Source: Cordilura impudica (taxonomy: Eukaryota > Arthropoda > Insecta > Diptera > Scathophagidae). From it: a DNA stretch of 64,000 nucleotides. Within the stretch, counting starts at the first letter, position 1, and the number at the start of each line of letters is the position of its first letter. A model generated the notes under the pieces. That model saw only the letters and a list, made by a program, of their open reading frames with translations, had not been told where the DNA came from and did no database searches. Location: the NCBI GenBank assembly GCA_963682025.1, contig OY821518.1:221574868-221638867 (forward strand), in the 5' to 3' direction. The position numbers and the translations under genes were made by a program. This document shows positions 1-11,187 of this stretch, in pieces.

Positions 1-582
1 CTATAAAGATGCTAAAGAATGCCCAAAATTAAACCGATCCTGACCATGTTTGGTAAGGTCTCTTGTATTTTGCAAAAATATATACAAACAAAATTTGAGA
101 AGAATCAGTGCAATATTTTTGTTTTTTGATAGATTTAAGTGAAGATCGGGAAGCAGCTCTATATGGGATCAAAGGGATCATTTTTGAACTACTCATTAGT
201 GGATGTAATGAACGCATACAAACCCAATTTGAGTAATTTGGATCTTATGGCAATTTATGTCGATTTCATAGGGGCAATTTGTATGGGGGCTAGGTCTGAA
301 CATGGACCGATTCTCACCAATTTCAATAGCGTTCATCCTATCATCAATAAAAGCTTATATACCAAATTTCGTCAAAATATATTACTATTTGTGACCTGCA
401 GTTTGATTAAAAGCTTTACATGGACACACAGACTGACGGACGGACATCGTTAAATCGAATCAGATAGTGATTCTGATTCGATCGGTATAATAAAAGATGG
501 GTCCAGGTCAAATATTTTTGGTAGTTACAAACAGCAGCACAAAGTCATTATACCCAAACCACATAGTGGTATAGGGTATAAA
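1..582 (-). mobile_element. HINE-A copy, cut by the window edge
   Basis: This is a copy of the most common repeat in the window, here called HINE-A. The sequence runs antisense: it ends at about 582 in the block TGGTATAGGGTAT next to the small palindrome CCACATAGTGG, and it holds a short GACGGACGG core (complement of GTCC). A full copy is about 750 bp and has a 5' subterminal block TATACCCTATACCA, a GTCC/GTCT microsatellite, the inverse block near the 3' end, a 20-bp palindrome and the end CTTACTTGTT. That architecture matches non-autonomous Helentrons (HINE, DINE-1, mini-me) of flies. The 3' end of this copy lies left of the window. Confidence 0.8.
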
Positions 583-734
583 TATACTTACACGGTTGCT
601 GGAGTCCTTCTGCCAGTTACAGACACTAATATAAGCACCCCAATACACAAAAACACATGCACTGTTACGAAAATATAAATTACAAAAATTTTCTTTTGAA
701 AGACATATAAAAAATTTATATAATTTGGACGACA

Positions 735-1040
735 AGTATGGGGACTATTTCTTAACATAGACCGAATCCCACCAATTTCAGCAGCGTTTATCCAATGACC
801 GTCAAAAGCTTACATACTAAATTTCATCAAAATATATTCATATTTACGACCTGTAGTTTGATTACATGGACACACAAACAGACGGACGGACGGACGGACG
901 AGCATCGCTAAATCCACTCAGAAAGTGATTCTGAGTCGATCGGTATAATATAAGATCGGTCTAGGTCAAATATTTTAGGTAGTTACAAACAGCAGCACAA
1001 ACTCATTATACCCAAGCCACATAGCGGTATAGGGTATAAA
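735..1040 (-). mobile_element. HINE-A fragment (5' half)
   Basis: This is a second antisense HINE-A piece, with the GACGGACGG core at about 883-900 and the subterminal block ending near 1039. It lacks the palindromic 3' part. It lies about 150 bp from the previous copy and is more diverged, so it is probably a separate older insertion. Confidence 0.75.
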
Positions 1041-1194
1041 TATTTCGGAAATTTTGTCAAATATATTTTATTTATGACATTCGAGGAATGTCCAAATATT
1101 GGAAAATAAATTAATTTTTATAATTAAAACGGACCTCGAGCACGAGCATTTTTATTTATTATTTTATATATATTTATAGAAAAAAATGAGTTTA

Positions 1195-1425
1195 TTCAAT
1201 ATGGCCATGCTCGCGCTGTTTTCGTAATAGCATCCGATAGGAACTTTTCCATGCCTACATAACACAAATTCATAAAACCGCTAATTAAATTTGATTTATG
1301 TTTATTTTCAATATCCAGTTAGGATCTAAGTATGCTACGTTAGACCGTCAACGCTTTCTCAAAACTCATGGTATGAGGCATCTTACAGTCGGTAAAGACA
1401 GACTGTAATTTTCTTATTTGTTGTT
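1195..1425 (+). mobile_element. degenerate HINE-A 3' end
   Basis: A sense-orientation relic. It keeps the order seen in good copies: a tract like TTTATGTTTATTTTC, then CATGGTAT, a decayed version of the 20-bp palindrome, and the tail TTTTCTTATTTGTT at about 1425. Many substitutions show it is old. Confidence 0.55.
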
Positions 1426-2551
1426 ACGTAAAAAAAATTTAACTCTAATGCCAAATATATTTCTAGTTCACAAAGTTACAATATAATAACCCGAAAAAAT
1501 TTATGTCATCTCGATAATATTACGCTGTACATCAAATTCGGAATCATAGCATTTGACAGTGCAAGATTAGTGCACTGAAGAGTTGTATTAAGTTAGAGTA
1601 GAAAATCCTATCTAGATAATCGCGCTGATTGTCACTATATATTTTTGGCCAACGCTGTAGGAAAAAGGACAAAAAGACAGTATAAGCTTTGTTGTAAGTG
1701 TTTGCCTGTCATATACAAATTTTCGCGGGAAGTGTCTCATGAATATTTTAACGCCTTTGCTAACATTCGTATGGCTCATTTTACTTAACCCTCCTGCTCA
1801 TAATATAAAAACAATGCACTGAAACATGATTTTCAAAAGTTTAAATATCCCGCTATTATTTTTAGGGGCCTTTTAAGATTAAAAATTCACGTTGGAGAAT
1901 GGTAAATCTAATATCACTTTGCCTAAATATAAATAAACTCCTCCTTCTTCCTCTTCAAGACAATAATAATTCTAATGCTAGTAATCAAAACTTTTTAAAT
2001 TTTAAATAAAATATTTATATATAACTATATATTTATGTTACAGATTAAAAAAAACGTCTTTTACTTTTTATATGTAAGTTGAACATGTACTGTTTTACAA
2101 AGGGCACATTTTTTAGAAAACATAATTTTTTAAAAAGAAGTACTTTTTTTAAGTAATATTACTTCTATAAGAAAATTCACTTTATAAAATGTCTTTCGTA
2201 GGAAAAGTTTCTTTTTTTTTTAAATGTACTTTTTACAAAATGCATATCTGCCAAAGTACTCCTATTTAGAAGTGTCTTTTTTTAAAGATTCTTTTTAAAA
2301 TAATTTGCTTTTCCCTTGTCTTATTTATTCGAACTTCTGCACTTAAAATTTCTTGAGTAATTATTCAACAAAAATTCATCAATTCATCGAAATAAATATA
2401 TTTCTTATGGGATATTCTAATTCCGTTGAAGTGCTTGAAGTTCACCGGAATGAGTAAAATTAACCTACCTAGTCAAAAGTTATGAGTGAAATTTAGGGAA
2501 AACATACAAAAGCGCATACAAAACATTACACTTAGTAAGATTTTTATTTGG
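1426..2551. other. no gene seen
   Basis: AT-rich sequence without a supported gene. Around 2040-2340 there are loosely repeated T-runs alternating with words like AAGTACTTTTT, probably a decayed low-complexity repeat. Confidence 0.5.
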
Positions 2552-2754
2552 TAGGGGAAAGTGGTCGGTTGCAGGCGCCCTTTGGTTTTTGGCTCATAAC
2601 TTTTGTCCAATTGCACAATACGTGAATACTCGCACACCAGTGGAAAGCTAAAGGGTAATCCATTTCGAGGTTCCCTACATTTTTAAAGAAAAAAAACATA
2701 GAAAGTTCAAATTTAATGGGGAATGTTTATTATCGTTTGAAAGAACATTCTTTG

Positions 2755-3745
2755 GCATTTATTTTTTGAAGATTATGTCTATCAAATGTTGACCGCGGCT
2801 ACGTCTCAGATGATCCATCCGTTGAGTCCAATTTTCGATGACTCGTTCGAGCATTTTGAATGGTAAGTGGCGAGTGACACGCGTGATGTTCTGCTCCAAG
2901 GCCTTAATCGAGGCGGGATTGTCCGCATAAACTTTAGACTTAACACATCCCCACAGAAAAAAGTCTAACGGTGTGATATCACATGATCCTGGTGGCCAAT
3001 CGACCGGCCCAAAACGTGAAATTATCTGCTCACCGAAGTGTTCTCTCAATAAATCCATTGATTGATGGGCTGTGTGGGAAGTGACGCCGTCTTGTTGAAA
3101 CCAGATGCCGCCGACACCACGAGCTTCAATTTCAGGCATCAAATAGTTGGTTATCATGGCACGATAACGGTCGCCATTGACGGTTACGTTCTCATCGGCA
3201 TCATTTTTGAAGAAATATGGATCGATGATTCCACCGGCCCACAAACCACACCAAACCGTTGTTTTTTCTGGATGAAGTGGCAGCCCTTGAAACTCTTCAG
3301 GTTGCTCTTCGTCCCAAATGCGGCAATTTTGCTTGTTTACATACCAATTGAGCCAGAAATGGGCCTCATTGCTGAACAAAATTTGGCTCGAAAACGTCGG
3401 ATCTTCTTGGAACTTTTCAAGTGCGCCAAGTCGTTCCATACGTCAGTCCGAGTTACTGCGAACGGCGCCGAGTCGACTCTCCACGATTTTCTTGTACACT
3501 CTCAGCTACGGAAGCTATATTTTCTTCACTGCATGCTGGACGTGGTCTGTTCGGTCGAATATTATCCAATAATGAATGTCTCAAGATGGGTGATGGTGTT
3601 GCGAATAGTACGCTCAGTAGGCCGATTATGTTGACCATAAGTTGAGCGAAGTGCACGAAGCATATTCTTCACAGAACGTGAATTTTCGTAATAAAGTTGA
3701 ACGATTTGTTAACGTTGTTTAAGCGTAAGTTTTTCTACGATGAAC
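2755..3745 (-). pseudogene. DD41D mariner (rosa-type) transposase, broken
   Basis: A Tc1/mariner-superfamily transposase, the enzyme that cuts and pastes its own element. The open part (2759-3439, 226 residues) has the catalytic core: a first motif SNEAHFWL, a second WFQQDG, and a third CDITPLDFFLWG. By my count 41 residues lie between the second and third aspartates, which fits the DD41D group known from tephritid flies. The first catalytic aspartate, expected in a DEAHF context, is asparagine here, so the protein should be inactive. The amino-terminal helix-turn-helix region is still recognisable at about 3440-3745 but in two shifted frames (pieces such as LLDNIRPNRPRP), so the gene is broken as well as mutated. 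I could not define its own terminal repeats. It lies inside the 2552-4724 element. Confidence 0.85.
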
Positions 3746-4040
3746 TCTCAAACAATACTAAACAAAAATAACATGACAGCATAACACGACTCACACGTGA
3801 TTTGTCAAAAAAATCCTATTGAAAAAAGTATCTCTAGTTGGCTCACAAGCTACATACTTTAGATAATAACTGGTGAAGGAATTGAGTTTATTCTGTCCAT
3901 TGGAAACTGTTTAGTAATAATTTAGTGAATTTTTATTTTTCTACCATTTACAAATACCATTTGTAAGAAAAAAAATACCACCGTAAGAAAATCTACTGAA
4001 AATGGAAAAATATTAATTAAAACCATCTGTATTCAAATAA

Positions 4041-4394
4041 AAAAGGAAACTTATTTATTCTAATGGCACTTTTCACAATAATCGTCGTGAGGATCGAGAC
4101 GCTGCAGCAGTTGATTTTATTGGCAGCTTTTCCACCAAAAATCGTTTGATTGCTTTAATCATGGCATCACAATCAATATTCTTTGAAGAAGATGATTGTT
4201 TTGCGGGTGACCTGGCTAAAATTATCGAAAAATTTCTTAAAAATAACACTGAAATTAATTACATTTACATCCCTGATGACATATCACCATTTGTCACAAA
4301 AAAAGGGGTGCCGAAAACCCAACATGTCTGGGTGCCGACAACCCACCATGTCTCGGTGCAGGCAACCGATTTTAGCAAACATTTTGAAAAGTGA
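4041..4394 (+). CDS. hypothetical ORF inside the TIR element
   Basis: An open frame of about 117 codons with no early ATG; the first ATG in frame is at 4161. The predicted product has a charged stretch (FFEEDDCFAGDL) and ends in a segment where TKKGVPKTQHVWVP and PTTHHVSV arise from the repeated subterminal GGTGCCGA words, so the carboxyl end is probably repeat DNA rather than protein. I do not recognise a domain. It may be a remnant of the host element's transposase. An alternative is a chance frame. Confidence 0.3.
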   Translation, partial: KRKLIYSNGTFHNNRREDRDAAAVDFIGSFSTKNRLIALIMASQSIFFEEDDCFAGDLAKIIEKFLKNNTEINYIYIPDDISPFVTKKGVPKTQHVWVPTTHHVSVQATDFSKHFEK

Positions 4395-5283
4395 AAAAAA
4401 AACTTTCGGTTGCGAACACGATTGTGGCGTTTATTGTTGAATCACAAAAAAGACAGAATTTTTTTCACAAATATTCAATGCACTTAGATTTTCGATCGAC
4501 TTACGTCACTTAAAAGCACTAACCAAATCACCAATATAAAATTCTAAGTTGAATTTCACTCGTCAAAAAATATCTTTATTGTAAAATCAAGGCATATAGG
4601 TCTGTTTTCTTTGCTATTCGGCGCAGTAAGGACGTTTGTCAGAATGGCCGTATAATCTTTCTGTGAAAAGCTAAGGCGGGGTACTGACAACCGACCAGTG
4701 CCGGCAAACGACCACTTTCCACTATTAGATTTTTATTTTTTTCCTTTTAGTATTTCAATGCCAATTACAAGTTCCTATTTATGAAAACAAGCACAAAGTT
4801 GTCTGAAAATTTATTTTATCTTTTGTGAGTGTACGTGCATAAAATGGTATGACTAAGCGATTTGGATGTGTGTAGTTGAAATACGTACGTATAAGCATCA
4901 TTAAATCAAAAAGTTACGTACACGTCAGAGATTGCTGCAGCAAGAAAAGTTACTCTATAATAAATTTAAAACAATTCCATATTTTACATTTATTGCAAAA
5001 ACCAAATGCGTGTTTTAGTTTAGAATTGATATGATCTACATAATGGACAAAAAAAAAGTTTTATATATTTTTTTTAAACAATTTTACTGAGATTACATTT
5101 CTCTAAGAATAACTGTTTATCATGAGATTATGTCTTTAGATAGTGTTTAAAACTACGTGAACTTATGTAAAGGAAAACACGTCTTTTAATTTAGAGTAGT
5201 TGTGAAATACTGATTCTTTATTTCTAAAATTATTCTAAAGTGCTACATACAAAAATCTTATGACTAATCTAGAACTAATTTTT

Positions 5284-5361
5284 TATCTTCTTGTGCGACC
5301 TTCTCAGTGTGTGGGAATTTCGTATCTTCTTGTGAAACTTCTTTAATGTGTGGGAAATACG
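5284..5361 (+). repeat. 39-bp tandem duplication
   Basis: Two adjacent 39-bp units start with TATCTTCTTGTG and share GTGTGGGAA near their ends. They differ at several positions, so the duplication is not recent. Confidence 0.7.
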
Positions 5362-5905
5362 CATTTTCTACCCGTTGTCCTTTTATGACGCTGTTTTAAT
5401 GAGTGTCTACCTAAACCATACAAGCAAAGTACACACAGAAGAGAAGTGTTTTTCCTTATATCAATTTATTACATTAGAATGCATACATCAAATTGTTATT
5501 GTAATAATAAATTTTTTAACCTTATACTTAAAATCATGTTCATATTTGAACAGATAGGTTGTAGAATTTTCAAGCAGTTTTACAAAAAAATATATAGCCA
5601 AATCTTTAATAGGACAACTTTTCTTTTATGGTTGAATGAAAAATGAAAATACCTCAATCTAAAATGTATATCCCAGAAATGATCCAAAAATTTGAGGATA
5701 TCCCAATTAATAAATACTATTGGAGGATCTACCTCAAATTTGTGTTATCCTTCTTTCTAGGTCCATTTAGAACTTGTGTCATTTTTGGGCACTAATCCCA
5801 TTTCCCAAAACTTATACATTTCGACCGGGTTTAATGTTTTTTGTTTGTATATGTTTAATTTGCTGAAATCTAATTAACAATTTCGTCATATCGTAAAACT
5901 CATAT

Positions 5906-5977
5906 ATATGTTTCTATATTGTCTAACAAGATTGTCGAGGAATATGTTTCTATATTGTCTAACAAGATTGTTGAGGA
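5906..5977 (+). repeat. 36-bp tandem duplication, nearly perfect
   Basis: Two adjacent 36-bp units (5906-5941, 5942-5977), each ATATGTTTCTATATTG followed by TCTAACAAGATTG. They differ at one base (TCGAGGA versus TTGAGGA), so this is a recent duplication. Confidence 0.85.
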
Positions 5978-6709
5978 AAATGATGTATATATATATATGA
6001 TGTATACAACAGAAATAAGTAAACCCAGCAACAAAAAAATATTTAAAACTGTATTTAATTCTTATTCAGAAAAGTATAAAGGAAATGTTCAAAAACTACA
6101 ATTTGTTCTTCAGTAGAATGATATTAAGACTCGATTGAAATTATGTTTAATTTATAATTGTGTTTTGCCTCCAATTTAATGGGAAATGTTAAAAATTTTT
6201 TAAAGTATGTACATATATTTACTTGACATAAAATATTTTTATTTACAAAATGTATTTTCTTAAATATAAATAAATGCTAAAGACTTTTATATAAACGTGC
6301 CACAGCGTTTGCTACGTTTAATTCTCTACATCCTAAACATATATCACTTGTTGTCCTAAAACGCTCTCTTAAGTCCATTAAATTTAAACCAACAACAAAA
6401 TTAATGTGTAAGGTAAGAATGTCAGCTGTGCCAAATCTTTGATAACCTGAACCTGTGTCTTAAACCTAATATTAGATTCGATTACTTTTTCGATACTGTT
6501 ACTGACTCTAAACTTTTATATTCTAGTACAATGTTAAATGAATTGCTTTCCTTTTTTGACCAGCATTTATTAAAATTTTTTATTTACTACTTTTTTTGTT
6601 TATTTTTTATCGCATGCCGGCAATACTGTAAGACAGTATTGACTACAATTTCACAATTATTAATTTGACAGAAGCCCACATTCATTCTAAATAATAGTAG
6701 CGTTTAAGT

Positions 6710-7320
6710 ATGTCAGGGAGATCGTATGTTACTGATTCACGCTATTTTTGCTTTGTGTGTGGTGAATATTTGGTTGGAAAAAAAGGATATGCAATATCAG
6801 AATCTTTAAAACGTGCATATTTACGTTATTTTGGTTTTGCTGTCAGAGACTTGGACAGACAGTGCACACCAACAATGTTTTGCAATAGTTGCAGAACTGA
6901 TTTATACAAGTGGTCAAATGGCAAGAGGATCTATTGACATTTTTCAATTCCAGTACTTTGGAGAGAGTCAAGTAACCACCAAACCGATTGTTATTTCTGT
7001 TTAACTAAAGTTGCTGGATTCAATAAGAAAAATCGAACATATATTACTTACGCGAATGTCTCATCTGTTTCCAAACCAGTTCAACGTCCGAAACATCTTT
7101 TACCAGCAGTAGTAGTTTGTATCAAGCAAATGATGAACGCCATTTAGTGACTAAAGCTGAGCTGAATTATCTAATACGGGATTTATATTTAACGAAGCAA
7201 GACGCAGAATTACTAGCTTCACGCATGCAGTAGCAGAAACATCTTGCAGTTGGGACAAAAGTAACAATCTATAGAGATAGAAGCGTGGAACTGGCTGCAT
7301 AGTTTGAAATGAAACTCTCT
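6710..7320 (+). pseudogene. zinc-binding transposon-type ORF, amino-terminal relic
   Basis: The first frame (6710-6937) begins MSGRSYV and has paired cysteines, CFVCGEY and later CNSCRTDLYKW, that look like a zinc-binding module. A single TGA at 6935-6937 follows, and the same frame then continues with IPVLWRESSNHQTDCYFC, so the stop looks like a point mutation. The frame ends near 7147. The next piece (LTKAELNYLIRDL, then TKQDAELLASRMQ) is in another frame with further stops. This order is familiar to me from multicopy ORFs of insect and cnidarian genomes that are probably transposon-encoded. I cannot name the superfamily. The downstream catalytic part is missing, apparently displaced by the element that starts at 7506. 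Confidence 0.6.
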
Positions 7321-7850
7321 ATTATATGCTGTGCTGTACTGATGTTATTTCAAATATTGAACCAGCCATATGGCAAAACTAAATGGGAATGAAAAACAAT
7401 CCATACAAATTGCTCATGCCATTAATGCAAAGCAAAATTCGACAAAATGGTTTTCTTAAAGCATTGTCCGTTGAAACAAGTTGCTAGTTAGTTATTTAGT
7501 TAGTTACACACAGAAAACGGATTTGTTGTTGCAACCGAATTTGTTGCCAACCGAATTTTGGTAGTCCCATGTACTATCACATTTTTCTATTGTGATTACT
7601 GAATTATATAATATATATCACTGTACATTGGTAAAAGCAATTGATATTGTATATAAATTCGGTTGTATGCATTGTGATATTTAGTTGTTACACTGGAAAT
7701 ACTAATTTTAATTATTGATTGTTACAACCGAAAATCGAGATTTTTGTTAAAACATAGAAATATAAAAGTCAAAAATTATTATTACTTAAGTATTTATTTT
7801 TAATAATTTATACATTTTACATTCAAGAAAAAAAGTTAATATATATGACC

Positions 7851-7994
7851 TTCTCCGAGAAAAGGGACCTAGTGTGTTAAAAATAAGTTTTGAGAAAAAA
7901 ATGCATTTAAAGTTTCTACACCCTTTAGGTACCAGAATCCACCGTTTTTGACACAATCCGTTTTTTGACACACTAGGTCCCTTTTCTCGGAGAA
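7851..7994. mobile_element. 144-bp MITE with perfect 27-bp inverted arms
   Basis: The left arm 7851-7877 starts TTCTCCGAGAAAAGGG and is exactly complementary to the right arm 7968-7994. Outside the perfect arms, ATATATGACC on the left and CGTCACATATAT on the right continue the symmetry imperfectly. It has no coding capacity. As RNA the arms would form one long hairpin. Confidence 0.8.
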
Positions 7995-9346
7995 CGTCAC
8001 ATATATTCCTGAATTCACTAAATAATTCCATGCGATAAAAGAGCTTTGAATTGAAATATATTGTTGAAATATATTACAGGCATATGCGCATATTATAATT
8101 ATCTGCTAAGATTTCTAAAGAAAAAAATATTATTATTAATATATATATTACTAATGTTAATATTTTTAGTATTATTAAAAAAATAACATTATTAAAGCTG
8201 TGTCCATTTATAATTTGATTTAAGGTTAAAAAAATGGTTAGATCATAAGGTTAGATCATTGACATTGTTACCTGGTGATACATATGTATATCCAGTTTCA
8301 TACAGGATGTGAATATAATATGGGATACAAAATTGGTGTAAAATATCGTCTTTTATATAACCTAAAGACATTTACTGAATAATATTATACACATTACAGC
8401 AAATATTTTACACATTTAAGGAAACTGTGGACACTATGGCAGAAAAAGTTTCTATATTGGTTATGTGTATACCAATGTCAAACCGTTGCAAACTCGATTC
8501 GAACGCATAGGAAGTTTGTAATAGTGCTATTTAAACTGCACTAATATGGAACAGTAATATTTGGCCTAGGAATTAAAATGCACTTTTTGTATAAATTTAA
8601 ATAGCTTTTCATATATCGTATATGATGTAGTCTCCATGATTAGCACATTTATTTTTGCGATCTGCTGTTTTCCTACAAGTGATGGAAAAGTGATTGTTTA
8701 CCATACGTCGACATTATAAAAAATATATCCAGGTCAAGTACATCAGCAAAAACTATTTACTTACCCAAGCCTATAATAATCTCCTCGGGCAATTGATCAA
8801 CTTTTCAATACCGACTGCACTCTAACCGGAAATTGAAAGCGGTGGTAAGCATCATGAATTTATCTTGGAGCTGGTCCGATCCTTGAATACAACTTTAAAC
8901 TATTCATATGTAGACTTGATTTTATTCGTTTATAGAACACTGCGGTTAAATATTCCTGATGACAACCAGAAAACCAGATTTCATGTTACGTGCATCCTCA
9001 CAAAACATTTGTGCCGTTAGTACAGGTGCGGGAGATTTAACATATATGAGTTTCTGCCGCAATAAAAGCCTAACGATCACGAATGGAAGTATTAATTAGT
9101 TGGAATATGGCAATCGGGAACTAAGTACCTTCACATCTGCTCAAATATATTCTGAGTATCTGTACACCTTAACAGAAGGAATGGGGAATTCAATTATGGA
9201 TAGCAGATTGTTCTTCGATTTTTTTGAAATAATTTTACACTTTTTTAAACGTTATGATTGATTTTGAATTGTTAAATTAAATTTTCCCTTATATTTATGT
9301 ATTTTATTTTATTTTATATTTTTTTTTTTGACAACTACAATAAATA

Positions 9347-10086
9347 AACAAGTAAGAAAATTATAGTCGGTCTAGACCGACTATACGATACCCTATACCA
9401 TGCGTTTAGAAACCCTATCTATCAGGCCCAACTAACTGGATATAGTAAATAAGCATAAACCGGATGCTATATCTATATGGGGACTAGGCCCAAAAATGGA
9501 CCGATCCTGACCATGTTTGGTAAAGTCTCTTGTATTTTGCAAAAATATATACAAGCAAAATTTGAGAAGAATCAGTTCAATATTTTTGTTTTTTGATAGA
9601 TTTAAGTGAAGATGGGGAAGCAGCTCTATATGGGGCCTATGACTAAGAGTTGCCCAATAGGGATCATTTTTGGACTACTGATTAATGGATGTAATATATG
9701 CATGCAAACCCAATTTGACTAAGATTTGTATGATAATTTGGATCTTATGGCGATATATGTTGATTTCATAGGGGTCATTTGTATGGGGGCTAGGTCTGAA
9801 CATGGACCGATTCTCACGAATTTCAACAGCTTTCATCCGGTGGCCGTTGTAAGATCAAGTACCAAATTTCATCAAAACATATTCATATTTGCGACCTGCA
9901 GTTTGATTACAAGCTTTACATGGACACACAGACGGACGGACGGACAGACATCGTTAAATCGAATCAGATGGTGATTCTGATTCGATCGGTATAATTAAAG
10001 GTGGGTATAGGTCAAATATTTTTGGTTGTTACAAACAGCAGCACAAAGTCATTATACCCAAACCACATAGTGGTATAGGGTATAAA
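9347..10086 (-). mobile_element. HINE-A, full-length copy
   Basis: A complete antisense copy. From left to right it has AACAAGTAAGAAAATTATAG, the 20-bp palindrome TAGTCGGTCTAGACCGACTA, the block ATACCCTATACCATG, a middle with a GACGGACGGACGGACAG core near 9933, then CCACATAGTGGTATAGGGTAT. The transposon is non-coding. It interrupts the 7506-10588 element. Confidence 0.9.
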
Positions 10087-10602
10087 AAAGAACTTCGTCT
10101 GGCAAATCATATTCTTATCTTTTTTGGTATTTACAACAGATAATGATTCATTCAATTTCCTTTCGGTTAGAAATACCAAAATAGGTTAAAAATGTGTGTA
10201 TCTTTTGCTATAACCGAAAAATAGTTCTTAATACAAATTTTATAGGTAGTATATTACAATATTTGTTAAAACATTTTCGATGTGAAATATGTTGGTATAA
10301 TTGAATTACTAGTTACAGTCATCAATAATCAGGATTAAAATATGTTATTCTTGGTTTTATTAAGTTGCTTCAATTAAATAAGGTTACAAATTTGTATAAT
10401 GAATATGATTGGTAAATAGAACTAGTTTTGTTGTTATAGATACCTTAAATTTATATGAATTGTATTTATACGGTATTTATAAGGGAACATCTTTGTATTT
10501 TTATTTTTTAAAAATAAAAGAATTACAATGAAAATTCGTATTACTTTAACAACATTTTCTAGTTGCAACCAATCTTTTTTCTGTGTGTAGTTAGTTATTT
10601 GT

Positions 10603-10752
10603 TCTTTCTGAAATTCAATTGATGTTTTCTGAAATTCAATTGATGTTTTCTGAAATTCAATTGATTTTTTCTGAAATACAATTGATATATTCCGATATAT
10701 AGTTGAAAATTTCTGAAAATCAACTTCTATTTTCTGAAATGCAATTGGAAAA
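10603..10752 (+). repeat. short array of the 21-bp minisatellite
   Basis: About seven units of TTCTGAAATTCAATTGATGTT and variants. This is the reverse complement of the unit that fills 22145-23895. The array lies just outside the 7506-10588 element, and the units become more diverged toward 10750. Confidence 0.85.
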
Positions 10753-10874
10753 GTTGTAGTTTATCCGTATTAATGTATTAATATCTATTAATATGACACA
10801 TCGCCTTTAATTAGTGTTTATATGTACTCGTAAGGTTGTCAATGTCTATAAATTATAATCTTACCCAAAAAAAA

Positions 10875-11187
10875 AACAAGTCAGAAAATTATAGTCGGTC
10901 TAGACCGACTATACGATACCCTATACCATGCGGTTAGAAACCCTGTTTCTTAGGCCCAACTAAATGGACATAGAAAATAAGCAAAAACCAAATATGAGTG
11001 GGATTTTTATTAATTTTTTTGGCTGCAGATATATGGGAACTAGGTCCAAAAATGGACCAATCCTGATCATGTTTGGTAAAGTCTCTTGTGTTTTGCAAAA
11101 ATATATACAAACAAAATTTGAGAAAAATCACTGCAATATTTTTGTTTTTAATAGATTTAAGTGAAGATAGTGGTATAGGGTATAACT
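10875..11187 (-). mobile_element. HINE-A with internal deletion
   Basis: It has a good 3' end (palindrome and ATACCCTATACCATGCGG) and about 250 bp of body. The sequence then jumps from GATTTAAGTGAAGAT directly to AGTGGTATAGGGTATAA. The roughly 430-bp middle with the GTCC core is missing. Confidence 0.85.

Larger units (their letters stand above)
2552..4724. mobile_element. TIR element of unknown family with mariner insertion
   Basis: The ends are inverted repeats of about 24 bp, at 2552-2575 and 4701-4724, sharing GGAAAGTGGTCG and TTGC. About 21 of 24 positions agree. Both flanks carry AGATTTTTATTT (2538-2549 and 4728-4739), which could be a long target duplication offset by two bases, or chance in AT-rich DNA. 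Related words (GGTGCCGA, GGTTGCAGG, GGCAACCGA) recur inside the right end at about 4305-4370 and 4690, like subterminal transposase-binding repeats. The interior holds a mariner relic and one open frame of unknown function. Superfamily unknown. Confidence 0.6.
4725..6680. other. no gene seen; two short tandem duplications
   Basis: AT-rich intergenic-like sequence. Short open frames here (for example 5348-5557) have no recognisable domain. The only structures I support are the tandem duplications at 5284-5361 and 5906-5977, listed separately. Confidence 0.5.
7506..10588. mobile_element. TIR element with 8-bp target duplication
   Basis: The ends are inverted: left ACACACAGAAAA followed by a GATTTGTTGTTGCAAC-like tract, right the same in reverse complement ending at 10588. 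The flanks carry the direct repeat AGTTAGTT (7498-7505 and 10589-10596), consistent with an 8-bp target duplication as made by hAT- or P-like transposases. GCAACCGAA words recur near the left end and in the interior. No transposase is recognisable, so this is a non-autonomous or gutted element. A hairpin MITE (7851-7994) and a HINE-A (9347-10086) sit inside it. Confidence 0.65.

Noticed and set aside
3062..3634. 190-residue plus-strand frame over the mariner
   Set aside because: Shadow of the minus-strand transposase, whose motifs are unmistakable.
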